64,000 nucleotides of DNA from Branchiostoma belcheri. Taxonomy: Eukaryota > Chordata > Leptocardii > Amphioxiformes > Branchiostomatidae. The DNA is taken from positions 1,477,239-1,541,238 of the forward strand of contig NW_017804120.1 of the NCBI RefSeq assembly GCF_001625305.1. The letters are read 5' to 3'. A program made the translations under genes and the position numbers. Positions 31,241-43,178 of this stretch are shown here, one piece after another (position 1 is the stretch's first letter; each line of letters opens with the position of its first letter). Under the pieces are notes generated by a model. The model made no database searches, was not told the origin of the DNA, and saw nothing but the letters and a program-made list of their open reading frames with translations.

Positions 31241-31622
31241 CAACGAAGTGGCGGTCCCTCTAAAGAACACCAGGACTTCCTGTGAGGGTCAGATGTCAGT
31301 GGACACCAGAGGAGATTTAGGCCAAGGGAAACTATGTTGTGTTTCCTGTTTCCCGACCGACACTAGAAAAACCTGCCAAACCTGGCCTTTTTTGGGAGTG
31401 GATCCCTGCAAGAGACAATTTTTTTAGCTGATCAACCTTTTCTTGCTCCATGATCTGACACCTGAGTGATGAAATGTTGGTTTTGTAACATTGACATTGA
31501 AAATAAAAGTGTCCTCATAGAATGCAAGTTTCACTTTGTTAAACGGTATTGCATAAGCAAGTAGCTCCTTCTCCTTGGTATAATAAGCTGATCACTAAAC
31601 TAGTAAAGATCGCCAAAGTTTA

Positions 31623-31870
31623 AAAACAAGAATTTGGAGATCTCATACCTCCATGAAATATATCAGGTTGTGTAAATGTTTTTTATTTGTCTCATTGACT
31701 ATGGAAATAAGGTCGTAATTAGCATAATCTAGTTTGAATTACCAGCATACCAAATATCATCACAATCCATAAAGGCGTTCTGAAGTTATGCTGACTACAA
31801 ATGTGCGGAAACACAAACACACAGACAGACAGACACACCAAAAACAATACCTCCATTTTTCATGGAGGTA
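31623..31870. mobile_element. Hairpin-ended element, ACCTCCAT family
   Basis: 5' AAAACAAGAATTTGGAGATC, then TACCTCCATGAAA (31646-31658). 3' AAAAACAATACCTCC with a hairpin of stem TACCTCCAT (31848-31856) and right part TTTCATGGAGGTA (31858-31870). The right part is the exact inverse of the 5' motif. A CA/GA tract precedes the hairpin. Confidence 0.8.
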
Positions 31871-32090
31871 AAAAGGAAAAAAAAAGATAAGCCCTACTAC
31901 CTACCGACCCTAATTTTTTTCAGGACTGAAACAGGAAACACAACATTTTTTTTCCTAGGCCTGGGGAAGTTTACAGAGGTGGTCACGCCAAGCCCAACTG
32001 GCATGGGGCTCACGCAAAAGTCAACAAACATGTCATGCTACAACATAGAATGCACAGGGGAGGAGAAAAACAGGCCACAGGCCCCAACTA

Positions 32091-34088
32091 CTCTCACCTC
32101 TCGAATAAAAGTACCCCCTGGAATAAAAGTACCCCCCGGACAAATCTTCAAAATGTAATAAAAGTACCCCCTGGAATAAAAGTACCCCCCGGAAAATTTT
32201 TAATTGACATGTGAAAGCAATGTTTATGCTACTAAAATGTGTTCTCATGGTGTACATGTATGTTTCCCTTGCAAACNCAGGTCCCAAATAACATACCCCC
32301 GGAAAAAAAGTACCCCCGAGAAATCTTCAAAACCTAATAAATATCCCCCCCCCCCAGAATAAACCATACCCCTGGAAAATTACCAAATTATCAGCCTGCA
32401 TTCTTACAGGTTAATAAGAGGTACATGCCTTTGTTATATGTCGTGCAGTCTAATGACATTATCCATCTACATTCTAACTTGAGATCTGACTCTGAGTTCA
32501 CACAATTTGTTGTTGATCATTACATTGCATGCATGCATTGAGCAGGAACAATGCTATCAAGTTTGGGATAAGAGTCCTTGATTTTTTAAGGTTAAGAAAA
32601 ATTACATGAATAGAGTTTGAAGTTGAACAGAAATTTACAATATGCTAAATACATGCTCTATACAATGTGTAAAAAGACATAAGGGGAAAAAGAATCAAAT
32701 ATAGAATATAATGTTAGATTTTGAATGGTATTTCATTTTTATAACCTTTAAAAAAAACTTCAATCAGTTTTCAAACAATTGACACAATCCACAAGTCACA
32801 CACAAAGTTCACACGAGAATAGCAACAATTCGGACTGCCACAATCTCAAGGGTCTCAGGTTTCACTTACAAAATGTAGCAAGCTTTGAAGTTTGTGTTAG
32901 TATGCAAATGATGGGAGGCGGGGCTTGGAAGAATGGTTCATTCTCTAGTAGGGGGACATGAATATTTTAAAACATTTTGATGTGTACTTGATATGAATAG
33001 ATTGCAAGTTTTGTCATGTCAACACCTTTTTAAGAATTACTCAACTCTTCCATAATGTAACATCCATATGTGATTTTTTAAGAAAGAGTTTTATTCACAT
33101 TTAAAAATCATAGCTTCCCCATACTCAAAGTAGGCTCTTCCACATCGTGGGAAGTTTTCAAGTGTTTACTCCTTACGTGCGCCATTCAGAACGGACTATT
33201 TCCAGCTTGAATTGTCATTTCTCTGGTAGGATTTTGGAATTTTTGTGAGAAATACGATTTATTATGCTAAAATACACTCTTGTCTGGTATTATTTTCATA
33301 TTTTCGTTGGAAAAAGGAATACTTGAAACACGTAATGTGCAAGCACATGTTCCTCCCCCCCAAATTATTTCTAGTAACGCTAGAGTCATATCTCCGACCT
33401 GCTACGTGTTCCAAAATATTACTTACCTTTTTGAAAAAAGAGGTGATCTTTTCCCTACAAAAGTACAGTAGTACGATGACTCAGTAAATCTGCCGTACGT
33501 TTGGTGTCAGTAAAGTTCTGCCCGTGCATATTTGACATGTTGCAAAGTGGCCGCTACTTTGGGCGGCTGTGTCCGGGCATCGTGGCTTTCCAAAAACTTG
33601 CACCCAGAAAAGATGTTTTCTCCAAAGGGCATGTACTTTCAATGCTGTTAACTATGCCCCGATTTTGAAAAATTATTATATGCACCGTCCAAAATGAGAT
33701 CGTACCGGGTGGATGTTCGGGCCAACAAAAAAGGGACACGAGAGTTAGTTTTTTCAAGGCCGTTCAACACCGGAGCGGCCACCCCCGGTCTTGTCGGATC
33801 CTCTTGCGTACTGGAAGAACTAACGACAAAACATGAAAAGTTCCCGCTAGAATACCGCAACAAGCTCCTACAAAAAGACTTAAATGTATTATTTGTAGTA
33901 GGAACTTCCTTTTTACGTCCAGACATGTGCCTTTCGTGACATTTTAACTCTGCAGTTACGTACTTTTTTGCCCGGAACTTTGTTTGATTCTGAAAAAAAA
34001 AATAAACGTACCGTCTAAAATAAGAACGTACCGGGCGGATTTCAAGGCGAAAAAAAATAAACGTACCGGTACGTTTAATCGAGAGTAA
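32091..34088. mobile_element. About 2 kb TIR element with CCGGGGGTAC arrays
   Basis: Left end TACTCTCACCTCTCGAATAA and right end (inverse) TACTCTCGATTAAACGTACC. Left subterminal DNA has at least six GTACCCCCxGGAATAAAA words; the right has ACGTACCGGGCGGAT words. The central part is unassigned and no transposase is recognisable. One ambiguous base lies at 32277. Confidence 0.55.
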
Positions 34089-34323
34089 AGAGTAATAGCT
34101 TCGCTGAACTTTTAATAGTTTGTCTGCCTGCAGAACGACTTCAAGGACTACATGGATTGTTTGGTAACTGGACTAATTAATACATTGATTGGTTGATCAA
34201 TATATTTCAAGTAATCCTTGGCTTTCTGTTTCTATCCTCTTCATTTCAGGGACAATTTTGGGAAACATCAGTCTGTCGGACACACAAAAATTCCCTACTA
34301 GTACTGTACTACAAAATCATTTG

Positions 34324-34467
34324 AAACAGAGAGAGGGAGAGCGAGGGAGATAGAGGGAGAGAGAGAGGGAGAGAGAGGGAGAAAGAGAGAGAAAGAGAAA
34401 GAGTGAGAGAGAGAGAGAGGAAGAGAGAGACAGAGAGAGAGATAGAGAGAGATGGAGATATATATAT

Positions 34468-34498
<31 letters not shown>

Positions 34499-34574
34499 TA
34501 GAGACAGAGAGGGGGAGAGAGAGAGAGAGAGATAGAGCCAGAGAAAGACAGATAGATCTAGAGAAACAGAGAGA
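34324..34574. repeat. (GA)n-rich polypurine tract, about 250 bp
   Basis: An almost pure purine strand of GAGAGA, GGGAGA and GATAGA words, broken only by ATATATATAT near 34458. The long Leu/Ser frames on the other strand are a by-product. Confidence 0.97.
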
Positions 34575-35061
34575 ATTCTTGCCATTCTTTACGAAAACAA
34601 CAGACATTTTCCTCTGAATTCAGTTGATATGTACATGTAGCCCACAATGGACCATACATGTAGATGTATAGTAAACTTCATGTCTTTTTTATAGCCAAGA
34701 TATAGCTGTCAACATTAATCGTCAGAGAATAATATAGGTCTTCATATTTCTACTTTTAAACTTTGCTTTTACCCCCAGAACCAAATGACATCTAGGGAGT
34801 TGTTTATTTGACAAGGTGACTGAGATTGTTGATAACAGAGAGTATGACACTGCAATTAATGTTATTGGCAGCACCTACAATCTGATTATCAAGGTAAAAA
34901 ACATTGCAATTATCTTCTACTTAATCTTTATAAAACCGTGACAGTTGACAGGTATATTGGCATCACTAAAATGATATCATTCAACGCGGATGAAATTTAT
35001 GACTCCCAGGAGACAGAATGCAAATGATAATGAACTTTTGACCTGGAAACTTTTTTGTATT

Positions 35062-35905
35062 CGGGGCTAGAAATATTGGGTGTATGCCATGAACTTTTGT
35101 GCATCAAGTATTGTGTACACCTAATTTTTGACTGTGGGTGCACCTAGATATTGTGTAGAGTTACTTACTCTCATCTGCCAAATAAACATACAGGTACGTT
35201 TATTTTTTTGGGCCCAAACATCCACCCAGTACGTTCTTATTTTGCACAGTACGTTTATTAATTTTTTGAAAACCAGTAATTTTTTTCAACTTCGTGTGAA
35301 AAAAATTGACAAATCATCGACGTGAAGACGTTTATAAACGCATATTGTAGCGAGAAACTTGTCATTTTCGGGCCGGTTTTTGCAATCACCGCGTGCATAA
35401 ATTCGTCTGAATGTTCTGTTGTTATGGGTGGTGCTTATCAAAATATGAAATTTTTTTTGTCTATTTAAATTCCTAATTGCAAATAACAGTTAAAGATTTG
35501 TGCATATATCAGTAAGGGTGCATTTTAGTACAAGAGACACAGGTTACCCGTCAATTTTGGTAATTTTCCGGGGGGTACGTTTATTCCGGGGGTATGTTTA
35601 TTTGATTTTGAAGATTTGTCCGGGGGGTACGTTTATTCCGGGGGGTATGTTTATTCGGCAGATGAGAGTACATAAGGTTCTATAATTATACACTTCAGCA
35701 TATTCTTGACATTTCAGTGTCAGAAAATACAATAAAATACTGCTTCAAAATCTTAGCTATACAATTTCAGATTCAAGGTTTGAAGAGAGACAATAATGTT
35801 TATGATTGGGTTTTAGACGTGCTGTTTTCTGTGCACCAAAATTCTTAGGTTATAGTTGCACCTGTATGTGTATCAATTCCCCAAAATGAATTTTGATCCT
35901 TAATA
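35062..35905. mobile_element. hAT-like element, family O, interrupted
   Basis: GGGGCTAGAAATATTGGGTG and GTGGGTGCACC, then after the insert TATTCTTGACATTTCAGTGTC and GTGCACC words in the order seen at 11331. The nested element is 35166-35670. Confidence 0.6.
35166..35670. mobile_element. TIR element with CCGGGGGGTAC words (505 bp)
   Basis: Ends TACTCTCATCTGCCAAATAA and TTATTCGGCAGATGAGAGTA are inverted copies. The right part has four GGGGG-TA-GTTTATT words; the left has GTACGTTTATT. It is a deletion relative of 32091-34088. Confidence 0.8.
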
Positions 35906-35932
35906 TTTTGGAACAGCCCATTTATGGGACAT

Positions 35933-36214
35933 ACTATATATGTAATTTCTGATTTTTTTGCGGTACTATAATTATATTTACAGTTTTTATGGTCACTTCT
36001 GTACTGCAAACCTCAATCATTACTGTTAACAAATAATTTGCCAACTTGTTTTTTTTTTGTACCTGCCGCCACAGTGAACATATACAATATAGTTCCATGA
36101 ACATATAGTGAACATATAGTTCCATGCAAATATACGTTTTGTAGTTCTATGAACATGTACATCTGTCTCAGACCGCGAACTTTTGCTACGGCGAACATAA
36201 CGTGAATTACAGTA
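35933..36214. mobile_element. TIR element (GTAATTTCTGATTTTTTTGC type)
   Basis: The left start matches 59003 and the right end, CGAACATAACGTGAATTACA, matches 46985-47014 and 59155-59178. Repeated AACATATAGTTCCATG words lie inside. Confidence 0.6.
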
Positions 36215-36644
36215 CAACATTGGCAGTCATTCCCTATCCTAGCAACTATTACATGTCACACGGTAAGGGCCATGGCTGTATTTTACTGTGAAAGATATTC
36301 AGACGGCATCAGAGATATGAAAAGACATTACGACCAGATGGCGCCAGCATTGCCACATAAAAAATTTACGTCAAAATCTTGTTCATCTCTTCTACAAATG
36401 TGCATACATGGAAGTACAGTCGTAGCGTGCGTTACGATTTGACCTTAGCCTAAGTTCAAATACATACCAGTTTTCGTGATTACGTTTTCCAGATTGTCAT
36501 TAATTAATCCAAGCAAGAATACATAAAAAAATGTGTGTGATATTCCACATTTAATCACCATTATGTTACTACTTAGTTATGTTGATGAGAATCCAAGACA
36601 AATTTTATGATAGTCATGCTACTTGTTATAAATGATTAAGAAAC

Positions 36645-37140
36645 ATAGAAGAACTTTATTGCACGACAATTGCACATGGTACAATGTATGGCAAACTACA
36701 TAAAGAGAGTAACAACAATAAATAAGTGTGCTGAATAAGACCTATTGTCGAATAAAACCTAACATATCTATATCATAATTGTTCAAATAATAAGGGATGT
36801 CACAAGTCTTTGATAAAGTGTTGCCATCGAGTGGGCTAATCACGAGTTTCGGTATTTTTTCTAATAGCAAAGCATTCCTTTATATATCTACCTATTTTTG
36901 CAAATATTTTGTGGGGACCATTACATGTAAAGATATATTTAAATCTGTCTCCAACATCGAGACTCTTGAAATCTATGGTACTTGATTCGAGAAATGTAAA
37001 TAGCTTGTTACGTATAACATCATATTTGGTACATTCCATAACAAAATGAAATTCATTTTCTATATGCTTTGGACAAACATATGTAGCCAACCGTCTTTTT
37101 AATGTTAAATTGTGCATGAAGGTTTATTGTAAACCTTTAA
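36645..37140 (-). pseudogene. LINE 3' end with RT C-terminal zinc knuckle
   Basis: The minus-strand ORF at 36836-37117 (93 aa) contains CPKHIENEFHFVMECTKYD, the Cys/His knuckle (..H....C) seen after the reverse transcriptase of many non-LTR retrotransposons. It is followed by an F-K-I-RYI-like tail. Downstream on the same strand lies a 3'UTR-like stretch ending near 36650 (plus-strand TTTATTGCACGACAATTGCA). The copy is 5'-truncated; nothing upstream of 37140 continues the ORF. Confidence 0.7.
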
Positions 37141-37534
37141 ACACAATTTACCATAAAAAAAACAGAACAGTTGGCTACTAGTACAAGGACTGGCTTATAG
37201 CTTTCTTGCAGTCATTAGCTTTCAACACAGGGATGTTTTGTTCTGGTTTAGGTGGTGTGATATTTTGATCTATGGTTGTTTGTACAAGTTTGGAGGTGAT
37301 CTGTGATCAAAGAGTGCTCTTCCACGGGTCTGGAAGAGTGTTCAGTGGTTAGTACATGTTGTTGACACGCTCACTTGAAGGTCAAACACCACAGATGGGT
37401 CGTTTCCAACCACCTTGACATTGACACAGACCATCACACTCAAGACTCAAACACCTGCCTGCTATACAAACATCAAACAACACAAAACCCCTGGGAAAAT
37501 TCCGGGACCTTATGGAATTCCCGGCGCAATTCCC
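37141..37534. other. No recognised feature
   Basis: Mixed-composition DNA; no coding signal. Confidence 0.25.
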
Positions 37535-38345
37535 TTTGGTTTGCTTACAAGTCGTTTGTGCTGCTTTGCGGGGCTAACTACGTGTTGAAATATTCAAGAC
37601 AGAGCGACTTTTGGAGTAGACTGGAATGTAGCATTTGGAAGGTAGGGGGTTCGAATTGAAATCCCGGCCATATCGAAGGGCTCATATCGAAGACTTTAAA
37701 AATTCTGGACAATTCCCATTAGTTTACTTACACATCATTTGTGCTCCTTTGCTAAGCTAGGGCCACACCAATTTAATTTGTTGGTTCTCGGATTTTTTCA
37801 GAAAAAATATGAAGCGACAGGGCGAAAAAAAAATAAAAATAAAAACAGGTCTAGGCATCCTATTATAGGCTTAAATGCTACAAAATGAGCCATGAAGTCA
37901 ACACAAAAGGCTGGGTTAAAATTTAAACATTGAATTTTGAACTTTTAATCAAACCACTGCAATGATAGATGGGAAAACTATAACAACTAGGAAGAAAAGG
38001 ACTTTCCTCAACTGTTGGGGGCAAAACATGAGCATTTTTCAGTTGATTCAGGACCAGAATCAATTTTTTTTTGCAAATCAGAAAAAAACGAAGAGGCGAA
38101 TCCGAGAACCAACAAATTGAATTGGTGTGGCCTAACTATGTGTTGAAATATTCAAGACAAAGTGACTTTTGGAGTAGATTAGAATGAAGCATTTGGAAGG
38201 TAGGGGTTCAAATCCTTGCCATATCAAAGACTTCAAAAATTCCTGACAATTCCCATTGGTTTGCTTACATGTGGTTTGCACTACATTGTAGAGCTAACTA
38301 CGTGTTGAAATATTAAAGACAGATGGAATTTGGCAGTAGATTAGG
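37535..38345. repeat. Triplicated segment around GCTAACTACGTGTTGAAATA
   Basis: Three copies of TTTGCTTAC-(A)-TTTGTGCT...CTAACTACGTGTTGAAAT are centred near 37572, 37755/38133 and 38290. The middle copy is interrupted by the MITE 37761-38132. Confidence 0.85.
37761..38132. mobile_element. Harbinger-like MITE, family A (second subfamily)
   Basis: GGCCACACCAATTTAATTTG and AATTGAATTGGTGTGGCC. TAG and TAA flank it. Both neighbouring tandem copies show the empty site GCTAACTA. Confidence 0.95.
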
Positions 38346-38394
38346 CATGTTTTTTCTTGTCTTACAATCATACTACATGTATACATATATTTTA

Positions 38395-38680
38395 TTTATG
38401 TCATACCCACCCAAGAAAACGCGCCTTTCAATGCGAAATTTTGGTTTCTAAACCAAAAAAAATGCGACATCAATTCCAACGAACGTCCGGATTCTGTATT
38501 TGAATTTCGAAATCGAAATCGGTGCACGCTGTTAGGCCGAAACGCGTTCGAATCGTTCTATGGAACATTTGGAAGGCCTGGGCCGTACGCGTAAAGGACC
38601 CCCGGGCCGTATGCTAGTTATCACACGGGCCGGAACACCCGTATCGAACGTAATCGCGGCCCAGGTAGGACATAAATGAC
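38395..38680. mobile_element. GC-rich repeat, family L copy 2 (inverted)
   Basis: TTTATGTCATACCCACCCAA and TAGGACATAAAT ends; the sequence is the reverse complement of 23278-23570 with scattered differences. Confidence 0.75.
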
Positions 38681-39003
38681 CATACAAAAAATTTCCTCTT
38701 TTGCCTGAAAATATCCTTTTTCAAGATGGCACTGCTAGGGAGCCATTAAGTACTTTCTTGCATATATGACAAATACATTTTGTACCTGTCGTTCATTTCA
38801 GAGCCATCTCTTGGGAGATGTGAGAAAAATGATGGATTCGTTACTAGACTCTAAAAGATAAGGAACGTATCAACGATATACCATATCCTCTCTCTCTCTG
38901 CTCTGGAACTGCAAGGGTCACAGAAAATGGCAGAACAACCATTTATTTCTGCGGTATCTCCAGCGAAACTGATGAAAGCGTGAATGCATATGACACCGAA
39001 AAC

Positions 39004-39401
39004 CAGGCCTCGAAATTAACTTTTCTTCCTATTGTCCCAGCACTGTCCCAAAAATAAATTTCAATTGTCCCAAAGTAAGGATAAACTGTCCCAACCTGTT
39101 TTTTTTTTTTTTAAGTATTATATGATTTGAACTTAATGTCAACTTTATTTTGCTTATGTTCACTCCTAGGCACACTATAATTGCAGAGTAGACAGGAAAT
39201 TTGGGGGGACTTTTCCAGATCCAAAAGCCGTGACGTGTGCCTAATAAACCAAACAAGGGCTTCCGTTCTGATGTTGATTATTTTTCTTTAGTCCTAACAA
39301 GGACATTGGAACACAAAAATGTCACAGAGCGTCTTTTTAGTTGTCCCAGCCAAAATTTTTGTGATCAGTGGCCATTGGACCAGCTATAATTTCGAGCCCT
39401 G
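39004..39401. mobile_element. hAT-like element, family O
   Basis: CAGGCCTCGAAATTAACTTTT and AATTTCGAGCCCTG ends, with repeated TGTCCCA words. It separates two copies of AACTGAT-AAAGCGTGAATGC. Confidence 0.7.
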
Positions 39402-39743
39402 CTCCCGTGTAACTGATAAAAGCGTGAATGCGTCCGGCACACCAAAAACGCGTGGGGAATCTCCCGTACATGACGAATGGATGGTTTTTCTGGTCGGCGT
39501 ACGCTCTGATAGATGAGAGTGGAAATCAAAAGGAACAGAAACCATTCTGGGAAGGGATGATACCTTACGATTTATGCACACATACACTGTTGTGGCTCTC
39601 CAGAGTATCCTAAACCACAGGCTTTTACGATCGAAACTGACAGCTCGTATAAGAAACCTGGGGAGAAGATTTGGAAATATTACCTAACGATGAGAAATAA
39701 ATTTTACTTATTTCCCAAAGAACAGTCATTAAAATATGCAGCA

Positions 39744-40525
39744 NNNNNNNNNNNNNNNNNNNNNNNNNNNNNNNNNNNNNNNNNNNNNNNNNNNNNNNNN
39801 NNNNNNNNNNNNNNNNNNNNNNNNNNNNNNNNNNNNNNNNNNNNNNNNNNNNNNNNNNNNNNNNNNNNNNNNNNNNNNNNNNNNNNNNNNNNNNNNNNNN
39901 NNNNNNNNNNNNNNNNNNNNNNNNNNNNNNNNNNNNNNNNNNNNNNNNNNNNNNNNNNNNNNNNNNNNNNNNNNNNNNNNNNNNNNNNNNNNNNNNNNNN
40001 NNNNNNNNNNNNNNNNNNNNNNNNNNNNNNNNNNNNNNNNNNNNNNNNNNNNNNNNNNNNNNNNNNNNNNNNNNNNNNNNNNNNNNNNNNNNNNNNNNNN
40101 NNNNNNNNNNNNNNNNNNNNNNNNNNNNNNNNNNNNNNNNNNNNNNNNNNNNNNNNNNNNNNNNNNNNNNNNNNNNNNNNNNNNNNNNNNNNNNNNNNNN
40201 NNNNNNNNNNNNNNNNNNNNNNNNNNNNNNNNNNNNNNNNNNNNNNNNNNNNNNNNNNNNNNNNNNNNNNNNNNNNNNNNNNNNNNNNNNNNNNNNNNNN
40301 NNNNNNNNNNNNNNNNNNNNNNNNNNNNNNNNNNNNNNNNNNNNNNNNNNNNNNNNNNNNNNNNNNNNNNNNNNNNNNNNNNNNNNNNNNNNNNNNNNNN
40401 NNNNNNNNNNNNNNNNNNNNNNNNNNNNNNNNNNNNNNNNNNNNNNNNNNNNNNNNNNNNNNNNNNNNNNNNNNNNNNNNNNNNNNNNNNNNNNNNNNNN
40501 NNNNNNNNNNNNNNNNNNNNNNNNN
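39744..40525. other. Assembly gap (N run)
   Basis: 782 undetermined bases. Frames that cross it are artefacts. The gap ends inside a family C MITE. Confidence 1.
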
Positions 40526-40885
40526 GATGACATCCTCCGGGAGCCCCAAAACTGATGCGCGCGTGCGAATAAAAAAAAGTTTTGCAAAAAAAAAAAGTTC
40601 TTTTCATTAAGAAATCTACGTGGTCCTGAGGGTTGAACAAATGGCACAGAATATGGTTTGGCAAATAATCTAGTCTTCAAGTTCATTTCTTTACAATTTC
40701 GTCTTTTTTCGTTTGATTTTGGCATTCTACAACATTGGTATGGTTTTTTTGTAACTTATGGTATATTTTTGCTCATTTTGCAACTGTTTTGTACGATTTA
40801 CAGTATGGTTGAAAACTTTTTTTTTGAATCGGCCGAAAATTCATGCGCGCGCGGATGTCATCCATATAATCAAATCAACATGGCC
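40526..40885. mobile_element. Harbinger-like MITE, family C, left end in gap
   Basis: GATGACATCCTCCGGGAGCC onward matches 27596-27973 closely and ends AATCAAATCAACATGGCC followed by TAA. Confidence 0.9.
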
Positions 40886-41171
40886 TAAAAGGTATGACAA
40901 TTATGTCAAGGAAACTTGAAAGCATAAAAAATACTTAAACTTTAGTTAAAGCTGCATGTAACATTTAGGATGATACAAAAAGGAAATTTTCTGGTCATTT
41001 CAAAATAAAAGTGGACATAAATTACAATCACAGTCATGAATAATTCTTTAAATAAAAATATTTCAATTTATGGTACAAAAATGTTATACATAATGCCCCT
41101 TTAAACTGTATCATCTCTTTTATCACCAAAAGTTAGCCATTCAACTTAACATTTCAGTCTTGGGCTTCAGC

Positions 41172-41589
41172 TAGTGCTGCATACCGGTTCACTGGACTTG
41201 GATCTGGACTTGTAAGAATGTTTCGGTTCAAGTCCAAAAAAACCTAAAAGTCAAGAATCGAGTCCGGACTTATCAACATAAAAGACCATTTCGCATACCC
41301 CTTTTCTTTCCAAACCACCTAAAACCTTCTTTAGATTCCAAAATGATGATGAGATTCCAAAATCTTAGCTGCAAAATGAAGAGAACATTACTACCATCGG
41401 GCATCGTCAAGTGTGGGCCTCCATGTTATGTGGCCAAAGTTTCACCTAGACAACACTGCAAGGTTACCAACATGCATTTTTGTATATGCCATGGGTTTAG
41501 GTCCGGACTTACAAGTCCGGAACTGAACCTAAACCTCTGGACTTGAATCCGGACCTGAACCTAAATGTGGGTTTAGGTATGCAGCACTA
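41172..41589. mobile_element. hAT-like MITE, family E copy 3
   Basis: TAGTGCTGCATACCGGTTCA and GGTATGCAGCACTA ends. The 8 bp flanks differ, so the duplication is lost. Confidence 0.85.
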
Positions 41590-41702
41590 ATACAGAGGTC
41601 AAGAAACTAACTGTAGAATAGGAGATTGGAAATGAATTGTCCACGACAATTACTGCTAGCCCTGTCATCGATCTTACGCTATCATACCCCGCTCGGCAAG
41701 AA

Positions 41703-42271
41703 GGCCACAGCAAGTCATTTTTATGGATGACATCAGCGCACGTATTGATTTTTGCCTGATTTTGAAAAAAAAAAAAAGAAATTTTGTTGCAAAGAAATTT
41801 TGACAGTGGTCAACATGCCGAAAATAGACAAAGATGTCTGTTGCCATGCCGGAACATGGATGACAGATAAATGTGTGAAAAGAGGAGAAAAAAGTTGTTT
41901 CAGTGAAAAAATGGATGTTGCAATTGTTGGCAGGAAACTTAGAACAAGGTTTATGATGTCAAAATTTGAAAATGTAGACATCTTGTTTTTTTAGCCAGCC
42001 TTGTTTTTTTTCACCCTATCGCACTAGATTTGGAGTCTGTGGAGGATGTCATCCATAAAATTTGAAAATGTAGACATCTTGTTTTCTTGTCAGCCTTGTG
42101 TGTTTTTTTCCCTATCGCACTAGATTTGGAGTCTGTGGAGGATGTCATCCACAGAATTTGAAAATGTAGACATCTTGTTTTTTTTGGCCCGCCTTGTTTT
42201 TTTTTTCACCCTATCGCATTAGATTTGGAGTCTGCAGTGGATGCCATCCATAAAATTTACTTGCTGTGGCC
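41703..42271. mobile_element. Harbinger-like MITE, family B4, right end triplicated
   Basis: GGCCACAGCAAGTCATTTTT and AAATTTACTTGCTGTGGCC. AATTTGAAAATGTAGACATC plus TTGTTTT and the GAGTCTGTGGAGGATGTCAT word occur three times (41965-42062, 42063-42155, 42156-42245). The relic codons MPKIDKDVCCHAGTWMTD start at 41816. Confidence 0.88.
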
Positions 42272-42467
42272 TAAAAGTAGTTACCCAGAGCATCAAGTTC
42301 TCGGATATCCCATGCTACGAACATCGATTACACGAGTGAGTGACAAAAACATCCAGTACTTGGCCAAAATTCAAAGTGGTTTTCTTGCAGACAAAACTGG
42401 GATGTGGAGAAAGGTGTGGGGAGGCGGAAATTGAGACCTACATTGGTCAGACTGTAAAAAAAATGTA

Positions 42468-43178
42468 AAACTAGAAAGGCCAATATTTGCTTAGGAGCAA
42501 ATACAGCGATGGCTTCACCACATTTTACGACATGGTAGGGAAAGAATGAGAAACACAAGGGAAAACAATGATTTACATTGATATAACTATAATATGAAGT
42601 AACATACAACTAAAACAACAGTTGGATAGCTATTCCCTACATTATTGGTTAGGATTTTTAATTGCATAATGCAAACTGTTGATTTTCAAAATAAAAAAAA
42701 ACGTTCATGCCCCGCATTCCAATGCTGGAGCAGGAAAGCTTGAAATACCTACCAAAACACTTGAATACAGACATACTGTCAGTATGAAAAATGCTCTGTG
42801 CAGGTGTTAATCAAGTTAAATCCCAACAGCCAATCAGCAAGAAGAATAGAGGAAAGCTGCATGCCTATTGGTTGATGCCCTGCATTCCATTGTGATGACT
42901 CATGCCCAAACGTGGTACACAGCACAGTAATACATTTGCTATAACACAGCCAAAAAGCTCAAATAAAACCATTCTAAAAGCCTGTATCACAAAAATTTAA
43001 AAAACGCCTGGGGGTATTTGCCCACTGTACCTCCATACCAAATTTCAGGACCTTAGGCCCCAAAATTAAGAAGCTGAATCCATTTAAAAAATGGCAGGAG
43101 AAGAAGGAGAAGGAGAAGAAACATCAGAAAAAGCAATATGGTTTCACCACACCACTTCGTGGTGTGGTGAAGCCATAA
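42468..43178. mobile_element. Hairpin-ended element, copy with CTTCACCAC arms
   Basis: 5' AAACTAGAAAGGCC; stem TATTTGCT-TAGG-AGCAAATA (42484-42503); ATGGCTTCACCACA at 42509-42522. 3' ACATCAGAAAAAGCAATA, then a 19 bp hairpin (left arm from 43137, right arm GTGGTGTGGTGAAGCCAT at 43159-43176). The 5' motif is the exact inverse of the right arm's outer 14 nt. Confidence 0.8.

Noticed and set aside
33648..33939. Overlapping frames on both strands of about 80-92 codons
   Set aside because: They lie in the right part of a TIR element; mutual overlap on opposite strands and lack of domain argue against a gene.
34298..34607. Leu/Ser-rich frames of about 95 codons on the minus strand
   Set aside because: They are translations of the GA tract, open only because the repeat has no stop codon.
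39625..40725. Long open frames (264-366 codons) on both strands
   Set aside because: They consist almost wholly of the N gap 39744-40525; the few real codons show no domain.
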